Shown here one piece after another: positions 32,823 to 41,426 of a DNA stretch of 64,000 bases. Made by a program: the position numbers and the translations under genes. The notes beneath the pieces were generated by a model that saw only the letters and a list, made by a program, of their open reading frames with translations, made no database searches and had not been told where the DNA came from. How positions within the stretch are numbered: the stretch's first letter is position 1; every line of letters begins with the position of its first letter. Source of the DNA: Chloroflexota bacterium (lineage in GTDB: Bacteria > Chloroflexota > UBA6077 > FW602-bin22 > CADDYW01); contig JAJPIK010000023.1 in assembly GCA_021324795.1 (NCBI GenBank), positions 16,425 to 80,424 of the forward strand, read 5' to 3'.

Positions 32823-34034
32823 ATGGCGCGATACGGGTTGTTGTTACCGGTCTATGTCCCCACTTTTCTGCTCTCGTTGGGACAGGGAGTTCTGATTCCG
32901 ACCCTTCCGCTCTACGCGGAGTCGCTGGGTGTTTCGATTGCACTTGTCAGCCTGGCAGTTGGCAGCGCTGCGATTGGGACGCTGCTCGCCGATATTCCTT
33001 CCGGCGTTCTGTTGGAACAGGTTGGGCGGCGGCGAACCATGCTCGCCGGCTGTGGCTCGGTCGCGGTAACCTGCCTGCTGGTGCCGGTCTTTCAGCACTT
33101 TGCCGTACTCGTCGTGCTGCAATTTATTGGGGGTATTGGCTCAGCGCTTTGGGCGATCTCCCGACATGTCTTTCTCGCGGAATCCATTCCTCTTGAGGAA
33201 CGGGGGCAAGCGATTTCGACGTTTGGCGGTATCAATCGTCTTGGCACGTTTGGTGGTCCAGCCGTTGGCGGTCTCGTCGCTGCTCACTTTGGGCTGGCGT
33301 CGGCGTTTTGGGTGAGCGGCGGACTCGCAGTCGTCGCTTGGACCATCTCTTTCTTCTTTATCCCCGAGTCGAAGCGACCTAAGACGGCAGTGAGCACTGG
33401 GGCCTATTTGCGGACGTTGGGAAGGGTTGTCGTCAACAACGGGCGAGTCCTGAGCACAGCGGGCTTCGCCCAATTGTGCTCTCAGATGATTCGAGCCGGC
33501 CGGCAAGTCATCGTGCCGCTGTACGGGGCATATGCACTTGGTCTTGACGTGTCGGCGATCGGCGCGATCATTAGTATCTCGTCAGCGATTGATATGGTCC
33601 TGTTCATTCCAGCCGGCATGTTGATGGACCGGATCGGCCGAAAAGCTGCGATTATCCCCTGCTTCGTGATTCTCTCGATCGGAATGGGGATGGTTCCCCT
33701 ATCAAGGAACTACGCGACACTCCTCTTCGCGACCACGATTATGGGCTTTGGGAATGGCATTGGCTCGGGGACGATGATGACCCTCGGTGCGGATCTTGCG
33801 CCCGCCGGGGCGGTCGGGTCCTTTCTTGGGGTTTGGCGTCTGATTGGCGACGTCGGTGGGGCCGGTGGCCCGCTCGTCGTCGGCGTGATTGCCGGCTTGC
33901 TTGGCCTGGCGACCTCGGCGTTCACCCTGGCCGGAATCGGTCTCCTTTCAGTCGCGCTCTTTGCGTTCACCGTTCCGGAAACTGGCGGCCGTCTGCGCGA
34001 AACTGAGGACGTGGTGAGGCCTCGAGTCGGTTGA
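32823..34034 (+). CDS. MFS transporter
   Basis: 403 aa, twelve predicted transmembrane helices. Major facilitator signature between helices 2 and 3: ADIPSGVLLEQVGRRRTMLAG; the repeated motif in the second half is GMLMDRIGRKAAIIPC. Resembles the multidrug/sugar efflux groups (DHA-type, with PSGVL and GxxGG patterns), but the substrate is not predictable. Only a distant GGGAG precedes ATG 32823. A hairpin at 34044-34092 ends the unit. Confidence 0.9.
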   Translation: MARYGLLLPVYVPTFLLSLGQGVLIPTLPLYAESLGVSIALVSLAVGSAAIGTLLADIPSGVLLEQVGRRRTMLAGCGSVAVTCLLVPVFQHFAVLVVLQFIGGIGSALWAISRHVFLAESIPLEERGQAISTFGGINRLGTFGGPAVGGLVAAHFGLASAFWVSGGLAVVAWTISFFFIPESKRPKTAVSTGAYLRTLGRVVVNNGRVLSTAGFAQLCSQMIRAGRQVIVPLYGAYALGLDVSAIGAIISISSAIDMVLFIPAGMLMDRIGRKAAIIPCFVILSIGMGMVPLSRNYATLLFATTIMGFGNGIGSGTMMTLGADLAPAGAVGSFLGVWRLIGDVGGAGGPLVVGVIAGLLGLATSAFTLAGIGLLSVALFAFTVPETGGRLRETEDVVRPRVG

Positions 34035-34043
34035 CCGATGATG

Positions 34044-34092
34044 AATGGTCAGGGGGCGTGGCCATGGCCATAATCACTGCCCCTTGACCATT
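34044..34092 (+). terminator. Terminator of the MFS gene
   Basis: AATGGTCAGGGGGC (34044-34057) pairs with GCCCCTTGACCATT (34079-34092) with one mismatch, 10 bp after the stop; the 21-nt loop contains GGCCATGGCC. Confidence 0.55.
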
Positions 34093-34150
34093 CCAGGACA
34101 GAGAGAGTTCAGAGAGGCTTACTGGTGCCTCCACCAAGTCCGTGCCACGT

Positions 34151-34245
34151 GTCATGCTGAGCCCTTCGCTTCACTCAGGGGGAAAATCCGCGAAGCATCT
34201 CGAGGGGCACGCACCAGGAGATGCTTCGCTATCGCTCAGCATGAC
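34151..34245. repeat. 95-bp intergenic inverted-repeat element
   Basis: Nested inverted repeats: outer arms GTCATGCTGAGC (34151-34162) and GCTCAGCATGAC (34234-34245); inner arms CGAAGCATCTC (34191-34201) and GAGATGCTTCG (34218-34228). The GTCATGCTGAGC...CGAAGCATCT signature is widespread between genes in many bacteria (from memory) and resembles a MITE or REP-like element. No transposase is present. Confidence 0.75.
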
Positions 34246-34275
34246 CATGCGCGGCATTTTTGGTGGCTGGACCAC

Positions 34276-34728
34276 TTAATTCGGCACGTCTACGACGACG
34301 TATTCTTCTTCGATCGATACGGAGTAAGTCTCGGCCACGTAGGGACCTTTTTGCAGTCCGGCCGGCGCGGTTTCGATCTCTTGGACGAGTACTGAGCCTG
34401 GCTCGACGCGTGCCTCGTAGCTGCGCACCCGAGTATGAGTCGGATCAAACCACGATTGACCGGTTCGAACGTCGAATTCCCATCCGTGCCACGGACAGCG
34501 CAAGATTTCGCCTTGCCGACTGTACCGATATTCGCCCGGAACGCTGGCGGTAAGGAAACCGGCTAGTCGCCCGGTGCAGAGCGGGCCGCCCTGATGTGGA
34601 CAGCGATTGCGAAGGGCGAAAAACTCGCCGCGGATGTTGAAGATGCCGATCGAGCGCCCAGCGACCTCGACGATTTTGCGGTCGCCGGGCTTGATTTCAC
34701 TAACGGTTGCGACGACGTAGCGAGCCAT
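34276..34728 (-). CDS. Rieske [2Fe-2S] ferredoxin-like protein
   Basis: 150-aa soluble electron carrier. Cluster ligands are Cys43-x-His45 (CPHQGG) and Cys78-xx-His81 (CPWHGWEF), the Rieske pattern of dioxygenase ferredoxins. The C-terminal 45 residues (VQEIETAPAGLQ to VDVPN) are longer than in minimal ferredoxins. No oxygenase alpha subunit lies nearby; the neighbour on the same strand is an amidohydrolase of the decarboxylase-like superfamily, and a strong terminator separates the two. Confidence 0.9.
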   Translation of the reverse strand: MARYVVATVSEIKPGDRKIVEVAGRSIGIFNIRGEFFALRNRCPHQGGPLCTGRLAGFLTASVPGEYRYSRQGEILRCPWHGWEFDVRTGQSWFDPTHTRVRSYEARVEPGSVLVQEIETAPAGLQKGPYVAETYSVSIEEEYVVVDVPN

Positions 34729-34777
34729 CTTCTCTCATTCCCGGAGATTGATTGGGCGCGATAGAAAGAACGAAACC

Positions 34778-34839
34778 GAACTGCCGAGGCGCCGAGAATC
34801 TCTGGGAACTCCCAGAGATTCTCGGCGCCTCGGCAGTTC
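34778..34839 (-). terminator. 30-bp perfect hairpin terminator
   Basis: Arms 34778-34807 and 34810-34839 are exact complements. On the minus strand the stem is followed by a T-rich run (GGTTTCGTTCTTTCT). It ends the amidohydrolase gene. Confidence 0.85.
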
Positions 34840-34851
34840 CGAAAAATTCTC

Positions 34852-35943
34852 CTATGGTAGATTGTAGAGCGCCTTCGCATTACCAGCCATGATCTTACGC
34901 TCGAGCTCGGCGTCGAGACGAGCCGGAATCGCCTGATCAGGTGCGTCGAAATCCCAGTGTGGGTAGTCAGTCGCGAACATGAGCCGGTCGTTCATGTCCA
35001 GATGCTCGAGCAATTGTAAGAACTGGGCAGGCTTTGGTGGCTCCTCCATCGGCTGGGTCGTAATCCAGAAATGCTCGCGAATGTACTCCGAAGGCAGCCG
35101 CTTGACGTGGGGAACCTCTTCGTGCAGCTTCTTCCAGAGATTATCCAGGCGCCACATGAGCGCAGGCAGCCAGGCAAAGCCACCTTCAATGAGGACGATC
35201 TTCAAGGTTGGAAAGTGCTCGAAGATGCCTTCGCAGATCATGCTAATAACTTGGCTTTGGAAAGCGGTTGACATGCCAGCGTGGTCTTCGATGTAGAAGG
35301 AAGGGTAGCCGACGCCGGTAATCGGGTGGCCACCGGAGCCACCAAAATGAATGCCGATTGGCTTGTTATGACGGCAGGCAGCCTCGTACATCTTCCAGTA
35401 CTTGCGCCGACCAAGCGGCTCGGCGGTCCGGATCGAGAGAAGCACTTGGACAAACTCGGGACGATCGCCGACCCGATCGATCTCAGCCGCGGCCAAATCG
35501 CCGTCTTCATTGGCTACCAGAATCGATCCCCGCAACCGTGGCTCGAGAGCAACCCATTCGGCGGCTTCCCATTCATTGATCGCAGTGGCTAGGGCAGCTC
35601 CATATTCCAAATTATTCTGGCTACCGGCGCCCAATAGTGGGTTCATAATTCCATATTCGATATTCCAGGTATCCAAGAGCTGGTACTGCAGGAACGGCAA
35701 ATCCGAGCCGGGGGGCTGACCGTTTGGTGGCCAGGAATCGGTGCGCGCGGCGTTCTTATTCGCCCGTGGGTAATAGGCGCCGGAGCGGCCACGACCGCCA
35801 AAGATCTCGTGATGACGTCGCCAGCGTTCCGGCATATACTTTGACAAGGTTCTATTCGACGCGACTGCGGTGTGGATGTCGCAATCGATTACTGCGAGCT
35901 TGGTTCGGTCCGGGCGGGTCTCTCGCTCAACCGTTAGCGTCAT
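34852..35943 (-). CDS. Amidohydrolase-2 family metal-dependent hydrolase/decarboxylase
   Basis: 363-aa TIM-barrel enzyme of the ACMSD/amidohydrolase-2 group. Motifs: DCDIHTA near residue 20 (metal-binding DxH), IGIHFGGSGGHP (metal His, about 195), ALIEGG-type strand KIVLIEGGFAWLP, and ATDYPHWDFD (catalytic Asp, about 330). Members decarboxylate aromatic or oxo-acids or hydrolyse ring compounds; the substrate is unknown. ATG 35943 is preceded by AAGGAGG. Transcribed from a consensus promoter at 36023-36051, divergent from trpB2. Confidence 0.88.
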   Translation of the reverse strand: MTLTVERETRPDRTKLAVIDCDIHTAVASNRTLSKYMPERWRRHHEIFGGRGRSGAYYPRANKNAARTDSWPPNGQPPGSDLPFLQYQLLDTWNIEYGIMNPLLGAGSQNNLEYGAALATAINEWEAAEWVALEPRLRGSILVANEDGDLAAAEIDRVGDRPEFVQVLLSIRTAEPLGRRKYWKMYEAACRHNKPIGIHFGGSGGHPITGVGYPSFYIEDHAGMSTAFQSQVISMICEGIFEHFPTLKIVLIEGGFAWLPALMWRLDNLWKKLHEEVPHVKRLPSEYIREHFWITTQPMEEPPKPAQFLQLLEHLDMNDRLMFATDYPHWDFDAPDQAIPARLDAELERKIMAGNAKALYNLP

Positions 35944-36022
35944 GGTTCCTCCTTACCGCCAACTCGAATGCGCAAAGTATCCCTGCAGAATGATACAGGG
36001 CCAAGTCTGCTCACCGAGTCGA

Positions 36023-36051
36023 ATCATAACGGCCGCGCGGCCAGGTGTCAA
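36023..36051 (-). promoter_or_regulatory. Consensus promoter of the amidohydrolase gene
   Basis: Minus strand: TTGACA (36051-36046), 17-bp spacer, TATGAT (36028-36023). The spacer contains the perfect palindrome GGCCGCGCGGCC (36031-36042), a possible repressor site. Confidence 0.75.
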
Positions 36052-36061
36052 CGCATTTGCC

Positions 36062-36090
36062 TTGACGGGGCTTCGGGCAGTTGTTATAGT
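36062..36090 (+). promoter_or_regulatory. Consensus promoter of trpB2
   Basis: TTGACG (36062-36067), 17-bp spacer, TATAGT (36085-36090). Expected start about 36097, giving a 5' leader of about 175 nt that contains a CTGGAGA/TCTCCAG hairpin (36160-36175). I recognise no riboswitch in it. Confidence 0.7.
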
Positions 36091-36272
36091 CGTCCCGCTG
36101 TTAACTCTTTTCACGCTGTGAGCGGGTTGCCTCACCTTTGTCTCCTCTCTATCTCGATGCTGGAGAGATCTCCAGAGGGTACCTGCCGCGAGTGGAGTGA
36201 GGCGGTTCTGACGCAGAGTCTGCATCGTAAGCTTTTACAACCTCAGTGTATGAGATGAGGAGGCGCTTCCCA

Positions 36273-37631
36273 ATGGCTGATACGCGAATCGTCCTTTCCG
36301 AAAATGAGCTGCCGCGTCAGTGGTACAATATTCTTGCCGACTTCAGGAATCCGCCGCCTCCGGTGCTCCATCCGGGCACGCTTCAGCCGATCGGGCCCAC
36401 GGATCTGGCGCCTCTCTTCCCTATGGCGTGCATTCTCCAAGAGGTAAGTACCGAGCGTTGGATCGACATCCCAGATGAAGTTCGCGACGTTTACAAGCTC
36501 TGGCGGCCAAGTCCGTTATATCGCGCCTTGCGCTTGGAAAAGCACCTCCAAACGCCGGCCCGGATCTATTACAAATATGAAGGAGTAAGTCCGGTCGGCA
36601 GTCACAAGCCAAACACCGCGGTTGCCCAGGCCTATTACAACAAGCAGGAAGGTATCCGCCGAATCGCCACGGAGACTGGTGCTGGCCAGTGGGGTAGCGC
36701 CTTGGCGATGGCCTGTCGCATGTTTGGGCTCGAGTGCACGGTGTATATGGTAAAGGTGAGCTATCACCAGAAGCCGTACCGTCGAGTGCTGATGGCAACC
36801 TACGGCGCGACGGTGCACGCCAGTCCGAGCACGGTAACTAGATCTGGCCAGAAGGTGCTCACCGAGCATCCAGACTCGCCGGGCAGCCTGGGGATCGCGA
36901 TCAGTGAAGCGGTCGAGGACGCGGCGACTCACGACGACACCCACTACAGCTTGGGCAGTGTCTTGAACCACGTATTGCTCCATCAGACGGTAATCGGTCT
37001 CGAAGCGAAAGCGCAGATGGAGAAGGTCGGTGACTACCCGGACGTCGTGATTGGCTCGTGTGGGGGTGGGAGTAACCTGGCTGGCTTGAGCTACCCCTTC
37101 CTGGGCGATAAGCTCACTGGTAAGCAGCCGGACTTACGGGTCGTCGCGGTCGAGCCGGCTGCCTGCCCGACGCTCACGCGTGGTCGCTATCTCTACGATT
37201 TTGGCGACACAGTCGGCTTGACGCCCTTGATGAAGATGTATACTCTCGGCCATTCCTTCGTGCCCGCCGGGATTCACGCGGGTGGATTGCGCTACCATGG
37301 TGATGCGCCTAGTCTCTGTCAGCTTTATGACGAAAAGTGGATTGAAGCAGTGGCCTACCGCCAAAATCCGGTTTTCGAGGCAGCGGTCACCTTTGCCCAA
37401 ACCGAGGGTATTGTCGCGGCGCCGGAGTCGGCGCACGCGATCAAGGCGGCAATCGATGAGGCGTTGCAGGCGCGCGAAGCCAACCAGCGCAAGGTCATCC
37501 TGTTCAACCTGAGCGGTCATGGTAACTTCGACCTTCAGGCTTACGACGACTACCTGGAAGGTCGGCTTGTCGATACGGACTATTCGCAAGCGGAGGTCGA
37601 TCAGGCGCTGGTCGAGTTGCGTCAGCCGTAG
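36273..37631 (+). CDS. trpB2: Tryptophan synthase beta-like protein, TrpB2 type
   Basis: 452-aa PLP fold-type II enzyme that joins indole and serine; the TrpB2 subgroup is thought to work with little or no TrpA. PLP-lysine is in [26 protein letters not shown] and the phosphate loop [11 protein letters not shown] are present. Length and the N-terminal block ([26 protein letters not shown]) match TrpB2 rather than TrpB1. ATG 36273 has GAGGAGG upstream; ATG 36246 is less likely. No trpA or other trp gene is in the window. Confidence 0.93.
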   Translation: MADTRIVLSENELPRQWYNILADFRNPPPPVLHPGTLQPIGPTDLAPLFPMACILQEVSTERWIDIPDEVRDVYKLWRPSPLYRALRLEKHLQTPARIYYKYEGVSPVGSHKPNTAVAQAYYNKQEGIRRIATETGAGQWGSALAMACRMFGLECTVYMVKVSYHQKPYRRVLMATYGATVHASPSTVTRSGQKVLTEHPDSPGSLGIAISEAVEDAATHDDTHYSLGSVLNHVLLHQTVIGLEAKAQMEKVGDYPDVVIGSCGGGSNLAGLSYPFLGDKLTGKQPDLRVVAVEPAACPTLTRGRYLYDFGDTVGLTPLMKMYTLGHSFVPAGIHAGGLRYHGDAPSLCQLYDEKWIEAVAYRQNPVFEAAVTFAQTEGIVAAPESAHAIKAAIDEALQAREANQRKVILFNLSGHGNFDLQAYDDYLEGRLVDTDYSQAEVDQALVELRQP

Positions 37632-37641
37632 GAGGAACTCA

Positions 37642-38871
37642 ATGGATGTTGTCATCGTCGGTGCTGGCATCGTCGGTCTCGCGGTCGGTCGCGAGCTGCT
37701 GCGTCGTTGGCCAAAGCTGCAGCTCGCGCTGGTAGAGAAGGAGAGCGAAATCGCCGCGCACCAATCTGGACATAACAGTGGTGTGATCCATTCGGGGATC
37801 TACTACGCGCCAGGATCTCTGAAGGCACGCCTCTGCGTTGCTGGTAGCCGCGCTTTGATGCGTTATTGTGACGAACGGGGCATCCGGTACGAATTGTGTG
37901 GAAAGGTGATCGTAGCAACCGACGAGGCCGAGCTACCCCGTTTGGCTGAGCTACGTCGACGTGGCGAGGCGAATGGCGTGATCGGATTGGAAGAGATTGG
38001 CCCGGAGCGTCTCCAAGAGCTCGAGCCGTACTGTCGGGGGATCCGCGCTCTGTATTCGCCGAAGACCGGGATTATTGACTATCTGGCAGTCTGCCACGCC
38101 TATGCCGATGATATCGGAGCGGCAGGCGGTCAGGTCCTTACTGGCCTAGAGGTCACCGGAATTAGCAAGGTGGGAAAGAGCGTCGTGCTGCAGACGACGG
38201 GGGGCGAACTCGAGACGCGGTGCCTCATCACCTGCGCGGGATTGTATTCCGATCGCGTGGCGGCGATGACCGGCGCACCTCGAGAGCCGCAGATTGTTCC
38301 TTTCCGTGGTGATTACTACGTGCTCCGTCCAGAATGTGCAGGTCTGGTCCGGGGTATGATCTATCCGGTGCCCGATCCGGCCTTTCCTTTTCTCGGGGTC
38401 CACTTTACGCGCCGGATCGAAGGCGGCGTCTGGCTCGGGCCAAATGCCGTGCTTGCCTTTGCTCGGGAAGGCTACGAGCGGCTCAAGCTCGATCCGACCG
38501 ACTTGATCGAGACGCTGACCTTCCGAGGCTTCCAGGAGCTCGCGCGCCGGTATTGGCGAATTGGGCTCGCGGAGATGTATCGTGATTTCAGTAAGCAGGC
38601 GTTCCTCAAAGCGCTCCAGCGGTACATGCCGGCTTTGCAGGAAAATGACCTCTTACCCGGACCGTCGGGAGTACGCGCCCAGGCGCTTTCGGCCGATGGC
38701 AAGCTGGTCGATGATTTTGTGATCGACCAGGAAGAGAATGTGATGCACGTACGCAACGCGCCGTCGCCAGCCGCGACCTCTTCTCTGGCGATTGCTGGGC
38801 TCATCGCCGATCGGGCGGGTGAGACTTTTGGTCTTGGCGATGCTGTGCCGGCCTCGAAGGATACAGTATGA
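37642..38871 (+). CDS. lhgO: L-2-hydroxyglutarate oxidase-like FAD enzyme
   Basis: 409-aa DAO-family flavoprotein. N-terminal FAD-binding GxGxxG: VVIVGAGIVGLAVGREL. Diagnostic LhgO sequences: SGHNSGVIHSGIYYAPGSLKARLC, FRGDYYVL, GVHFTRRIEGGVWLGPNAVLA, and GPSGVRAQAL near the C terminus. It oxidises L-2-hydroxyglutarate to 2-oxoglutarate, passing electrons to oxygen or the respiratory chain (family knowledge). ATG 37642 with AGGAGG at 6 bp, 10 bp after the trpB2 stop, so it is probably co-transcribed with it. Confidence 0.92.
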   Translation: MDVVIVGAGIVGLAVGRELLRRWPKLQLALVEKESEIAAHQSGHNSGVIHSGIYYAPGSLKARLCVAGSRALMRYCDERGIRYELCGKVIVATDEAELPRLAELRRRGEANGVIGLEEIGPERLQELEPYCRGIRALYSPKTGIIDYLAVCHAYADDIGAAGGQVLTGLEVTGISKVGKSVVLQTTGGELETRCLITCAGLYSDRVAAMTGAPREPQIVPFRGDYYVLRPECAGLVRGMIYPVPDPAFPFLGVHFTRRIEGGVWLGPNAVLAFAREGYERLKLDPTDLIETLTFRGFQELARRYWRIGLAEMYRDFSKQAFLKALQRYMPALQENDLLPGPSGVRAQALSADGKLVDDFVIDQEENVMHVRNAPSPAATSSLAIAGLIADRAGETFGLGDAVPASKDTV

Positions 38872-38884
38872 AGGGGGCGAGCGG

Positions 38885-39184
38885 GTGAACGGGCGGCACC
38901 GGGTTAGAGGCGTCAAACGCGAGCACAGCATTATTCCAGGGCTCTTGCCAATCCTCGAACAGCTCGCCCAATCGCCCGCCGTCTCGGCGGTGATTCCCGG
39001 ACGGATCTCGGTCACACGTGCCGGCTTGCCCACCCTCCAGCTCCGGCTTGGCACTCAGACTATCACCGGCTTCAAGCTCACTGCGCGCCGGGGCACGACC
39101 GCGCAGGAAGTGTTCGTCGTGACGACGGACGCCGAGAGCGTCCTCGGCTTTCTCCGACAAGAGATCAAAGAGTTCGTGGAGTAG
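38885..39184 (+). CDS. DUF2103 predicted metal-binding protein
   Basis: 99 aa from GTG 38885, 13 bp after the lhgO stop and behind AAGGGGGCGAG. The family signature is VKREHSIIPGLLPILEQLAQSP, then AVIPGRISVTRAGLPTLQLRLGTQT and GFKLTARRGTTAQEVFVVT. Function unknown. Earlier in-frame starts overlap lhgO and lack ribosome sites. Confidence 0.8.
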   Translation: MNGRHRVRGVKREHSIIPGLLPILEQLAQSPAVSAVIPGRISVTRAGLPTLQLRLGTQTITGFKLTARRGTTAQEVFVVTTDAESVLGFLRQEIKEFVE

Positions 39185-39272
39185 CTGGGGCGCGGATGTC
39201 TCGCTTTACCTGTCTCCCCTCTTGACAACTCGTATACACTTACGAGCAAACAGTAACCTCAGTGAGGAGCGG

Positions 39273-41411
39273 GTGGCATTGGTCGCTGACGTCGTTCCGA
39301 AGATCCAACAGTTGCTGTCCCCTCGGTCCATTGCCCTGGTCGGAGCTACGGAGAACTCCTATTGGTCCCGAGCGATCATTCAGAACCTGGTTTCGCTCGG
39401 CTATGCCGGGCGCATGCATTTGATTCACCCGACCAAGAAAGAGCAGTTTGGTCACCCCTGCTATCCGAGCTTGCTCGACGTGCCGGAGCGAATCGACCAC
39501 GCCTTTGTCATGACTGGTACTCGCCACGCGAAACAGATTCTCGAAGACTGCGCGGCGATCGGAGTGCCGAGTGCGACCTTGCTGACCGCCGGCTTCAAGG
39601 AGGCAAATGAAGGCGGTGCCCGGCTTGAGCACGAGCTCGTCAAGTTTTGCGAACAGAACGACATCACGCTGCTTGGTCCCAACTGCCTTGGATTTGTCAA
39701 TGCACTCGCTCCGGTGCCTGCCCACGCGCTCCTGATCGAAGATGCTCCCTTGCCGGGGCACGTCGGCGTGCTGTTGCAAAGCGGCGCGATTCTCTTGCGG
39801 GTTCATCAGCTTGCCCGTTACCGGAATATCGGGCTGAGCTACCTGATCAGTAGTGGTAACGAAGCGATGCTCGACGCGGCCGACTTCGTCCGCTTCTTGG
39901 TCGAAGATCCGGATACGAGGGTCATTGGTGCCTTGGTCGAGGGGATTCGCCGTCCAGTCGCCTTTGCCGAGGCGGCGGCACGAGCCGTTGAGCTGGGGAA
40001 ACCACTCGTTGTCCTCAAGACTGGCCGATCGGAGGCCGCGGCCCGCACTGCGGTTGCTCACACCGCCGCGTTGACCGGTGCCGATGCGGTCGTCGACGCT
40101 TATCTTCGGCAAATTGGCGCGATTCGAGTGAGCGGCGTCGAAGAGATGGTCGAAACGCTTGGCTTTCTCGCGGCGTATGGCTGGCCGGAGGGGCGACGAG
40201 CTGGAGTTGTCACACCATCGGGCGGCGTTTGCGGTGTGTTTGCTGATCTCTGCCAGCAAACGGTGGTCGAGCTACCATCGTTCGAGCCAGATACCAAGCA
40301 GAAGCTGCGGGAGATCTTGCCGGAGTTCGGCACGCCGGAGAATCCGCTAGACACGACCGGGGTGATCGTCCTCGACGCGACCCTCATGTCACGCACCGCC
40401 GAGGCAGTTGTCGCGGACCCGAACGTCGATCTCTTGGTCGTCGTCCAGGATGTACCGCGAGCACCCGGACCGGTGCCGGGCCGTAACGACGAGCGGATCA
40501 AGCTCCTTGTCGACACTCTTGCCCGCAGCCCTAAATATTCCTGCGCGATGACGACCGTCGCGGCGGAGCTTACGCCTTATGGGCGCGAATTGACTAAGCG
40601 CTTCAGCATTCACCTGGCGAATGGCATCACTCTGGGCATCCGTGCGCTCGATAACGCGATTCGCTATGGTGAATCGCGGCGCCGGCTGCTGGGACGATCC
40701 TTTCCCTGGTGGCTGCCCAGAGAGATGGAAGCGATGACCGGCGGCACGCGTCGGTCACTGAATGAGGCCGAGTCCAAGGCATTACTGCGATCGTTTGGAA
40801 TCCCGACCACCGAGGACGTCGTCGCACTCAGTGCTGACGAAGCGGTGGTCGCAGCCGAACGTCTCGGCTTCCCGGTCGTCCTGAAAATGCTTGCCACCGA
40901 TGTTCCCCACAAGACCGACGCGGGGGGTGTCGCGCTCGATTTGACATCGGCTGGTGAGGTCCGCTCGGCCTATGATCGAATCATCGATGCGGTGCGCCGG
41001 CATCAGCCAGAAGCGCGCATCGAAGGGGTCTTGGTCTCCAAGCAGGTGCGCGGGGCGGTCGAAATGATCGCTGGGATTAGCGTCGATCCGCTGTATGGAC
41101 CGACAGTGGTGGTAGGGTTGGGGGGAATCTTCGTCGAGACCCTGGGCGACGTCGCGCTCCGTCTGCCACCTATTGGCCCGGACGAAGCTCGGGCGATGCT
41201 CGACGATTTGCACGGTCGGGCCATTCTGGCTGGAGCGCGGGGCCGGCCGCCGGCCGACGTCGATGCGCTAATCGAAGTGCTGACTCGCTTAGGAGAGTTG
41301 GCGCTGGCGTGTCGGGGACGACTCGTGGTGCTCGACGTGAATCCATTGTTTGTCTTGCCGCGCGGCCAGGGAGTGAAAGCTGCCGACGCCCTCGCTGTTG
41401 TGTGCGACTAA
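39273..41411 (+). CDS. Acyl-CoA synthetase (NDP-forming), acetate-CoA ligase (ADP-forming)-like
   Basis: About 712 aa with alpha and beta parts fused: CoA-binding domain (LLSPRSIALVGATENSYWSRAIIQNL), succinyl-CoA-ligase-like domains with the catalytic His in VAHTAALTGADAVV, and a C-terminal ATP-grasp domain (LNEAESKALLRSFGIPTTED, FPVVLKMLATDVPHKTDAGGVALDL). It forms acyl-CoA from a free acid, CoA and ATP, releasing ADP. In this setting it could activate the acid for the downstream acyl-CoA pathway. The start is uncertain: GTG 39273 (GAGGAG only 3 bp away) or TTG 39279. The TTG at 39222 coincides with a TTGACA box. Confidence 0.88.
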   Translation: MALVADVVPKIQQLLSPRSIALVGATENSYWSRAIIQNLVSLGYAGRMHLIHPTKKEQFGHPCYPSLLDVPERIDHAFVMTGTRHAKQILEDCAAIGVPSATLLTAGFKEANEGGARLEHELVKFCEQNDITLLGPNCLGFVNALAPVPAHALLIEDAPLPGHVGVLLQSGAILLRVHQLARYRNIGLSYLISSGNEAMLDAADFVRFLVEDPDTRVIGALVEGIRRPVAFAEAAARAVELGKPLVVLKTGRSEAAARTAVAHTAALTGADAVVDAYLRQIGAIRVSGVEEMVETLGFLAAYGWPEGRRAGVVTPSGGVCGVFADLCQQTVVELPSFEPDTKQKLREILPEFGTPENPLDTTGVIVLDATLMSRTAEAVVADPNVDLLVVVQDVPRAPGPVPGRNDERIKLLVDTLARSPKYSCAMTTVAAELTPYGRELTKRFSIHLANGITLGIRALDNAIRYGESRRRLLGRSFPWWLPREMEAMTGGTRRSLNEAESKALLRSFGIPTTEDVVALSADEAVVAAERLGFPVVLKMLATDVPHKTDAGGVALDLTSAGEVRSAYDRIIDAVRRHQPEARIEGVLVSKQVRGAVEMIAGISVDPLYGPTVVVGLGGIFVETLGDVALRLPPIGPDEARAMLDDLHGRAILAGARGRPPADVDALIEVLTRLGELALACRGRLVVLDVNPLFVLPRGQGVKAADALAVVCD

Positions 41412-41426
41412 GAAAGGAGACCAAAC

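Noticed and set aside
36150..36200. T-box in the trpB2 leader
   Set aside because: Only a weak GGGTACC..GCG resemblance; no specifier stem or antiterminator could be drawn.
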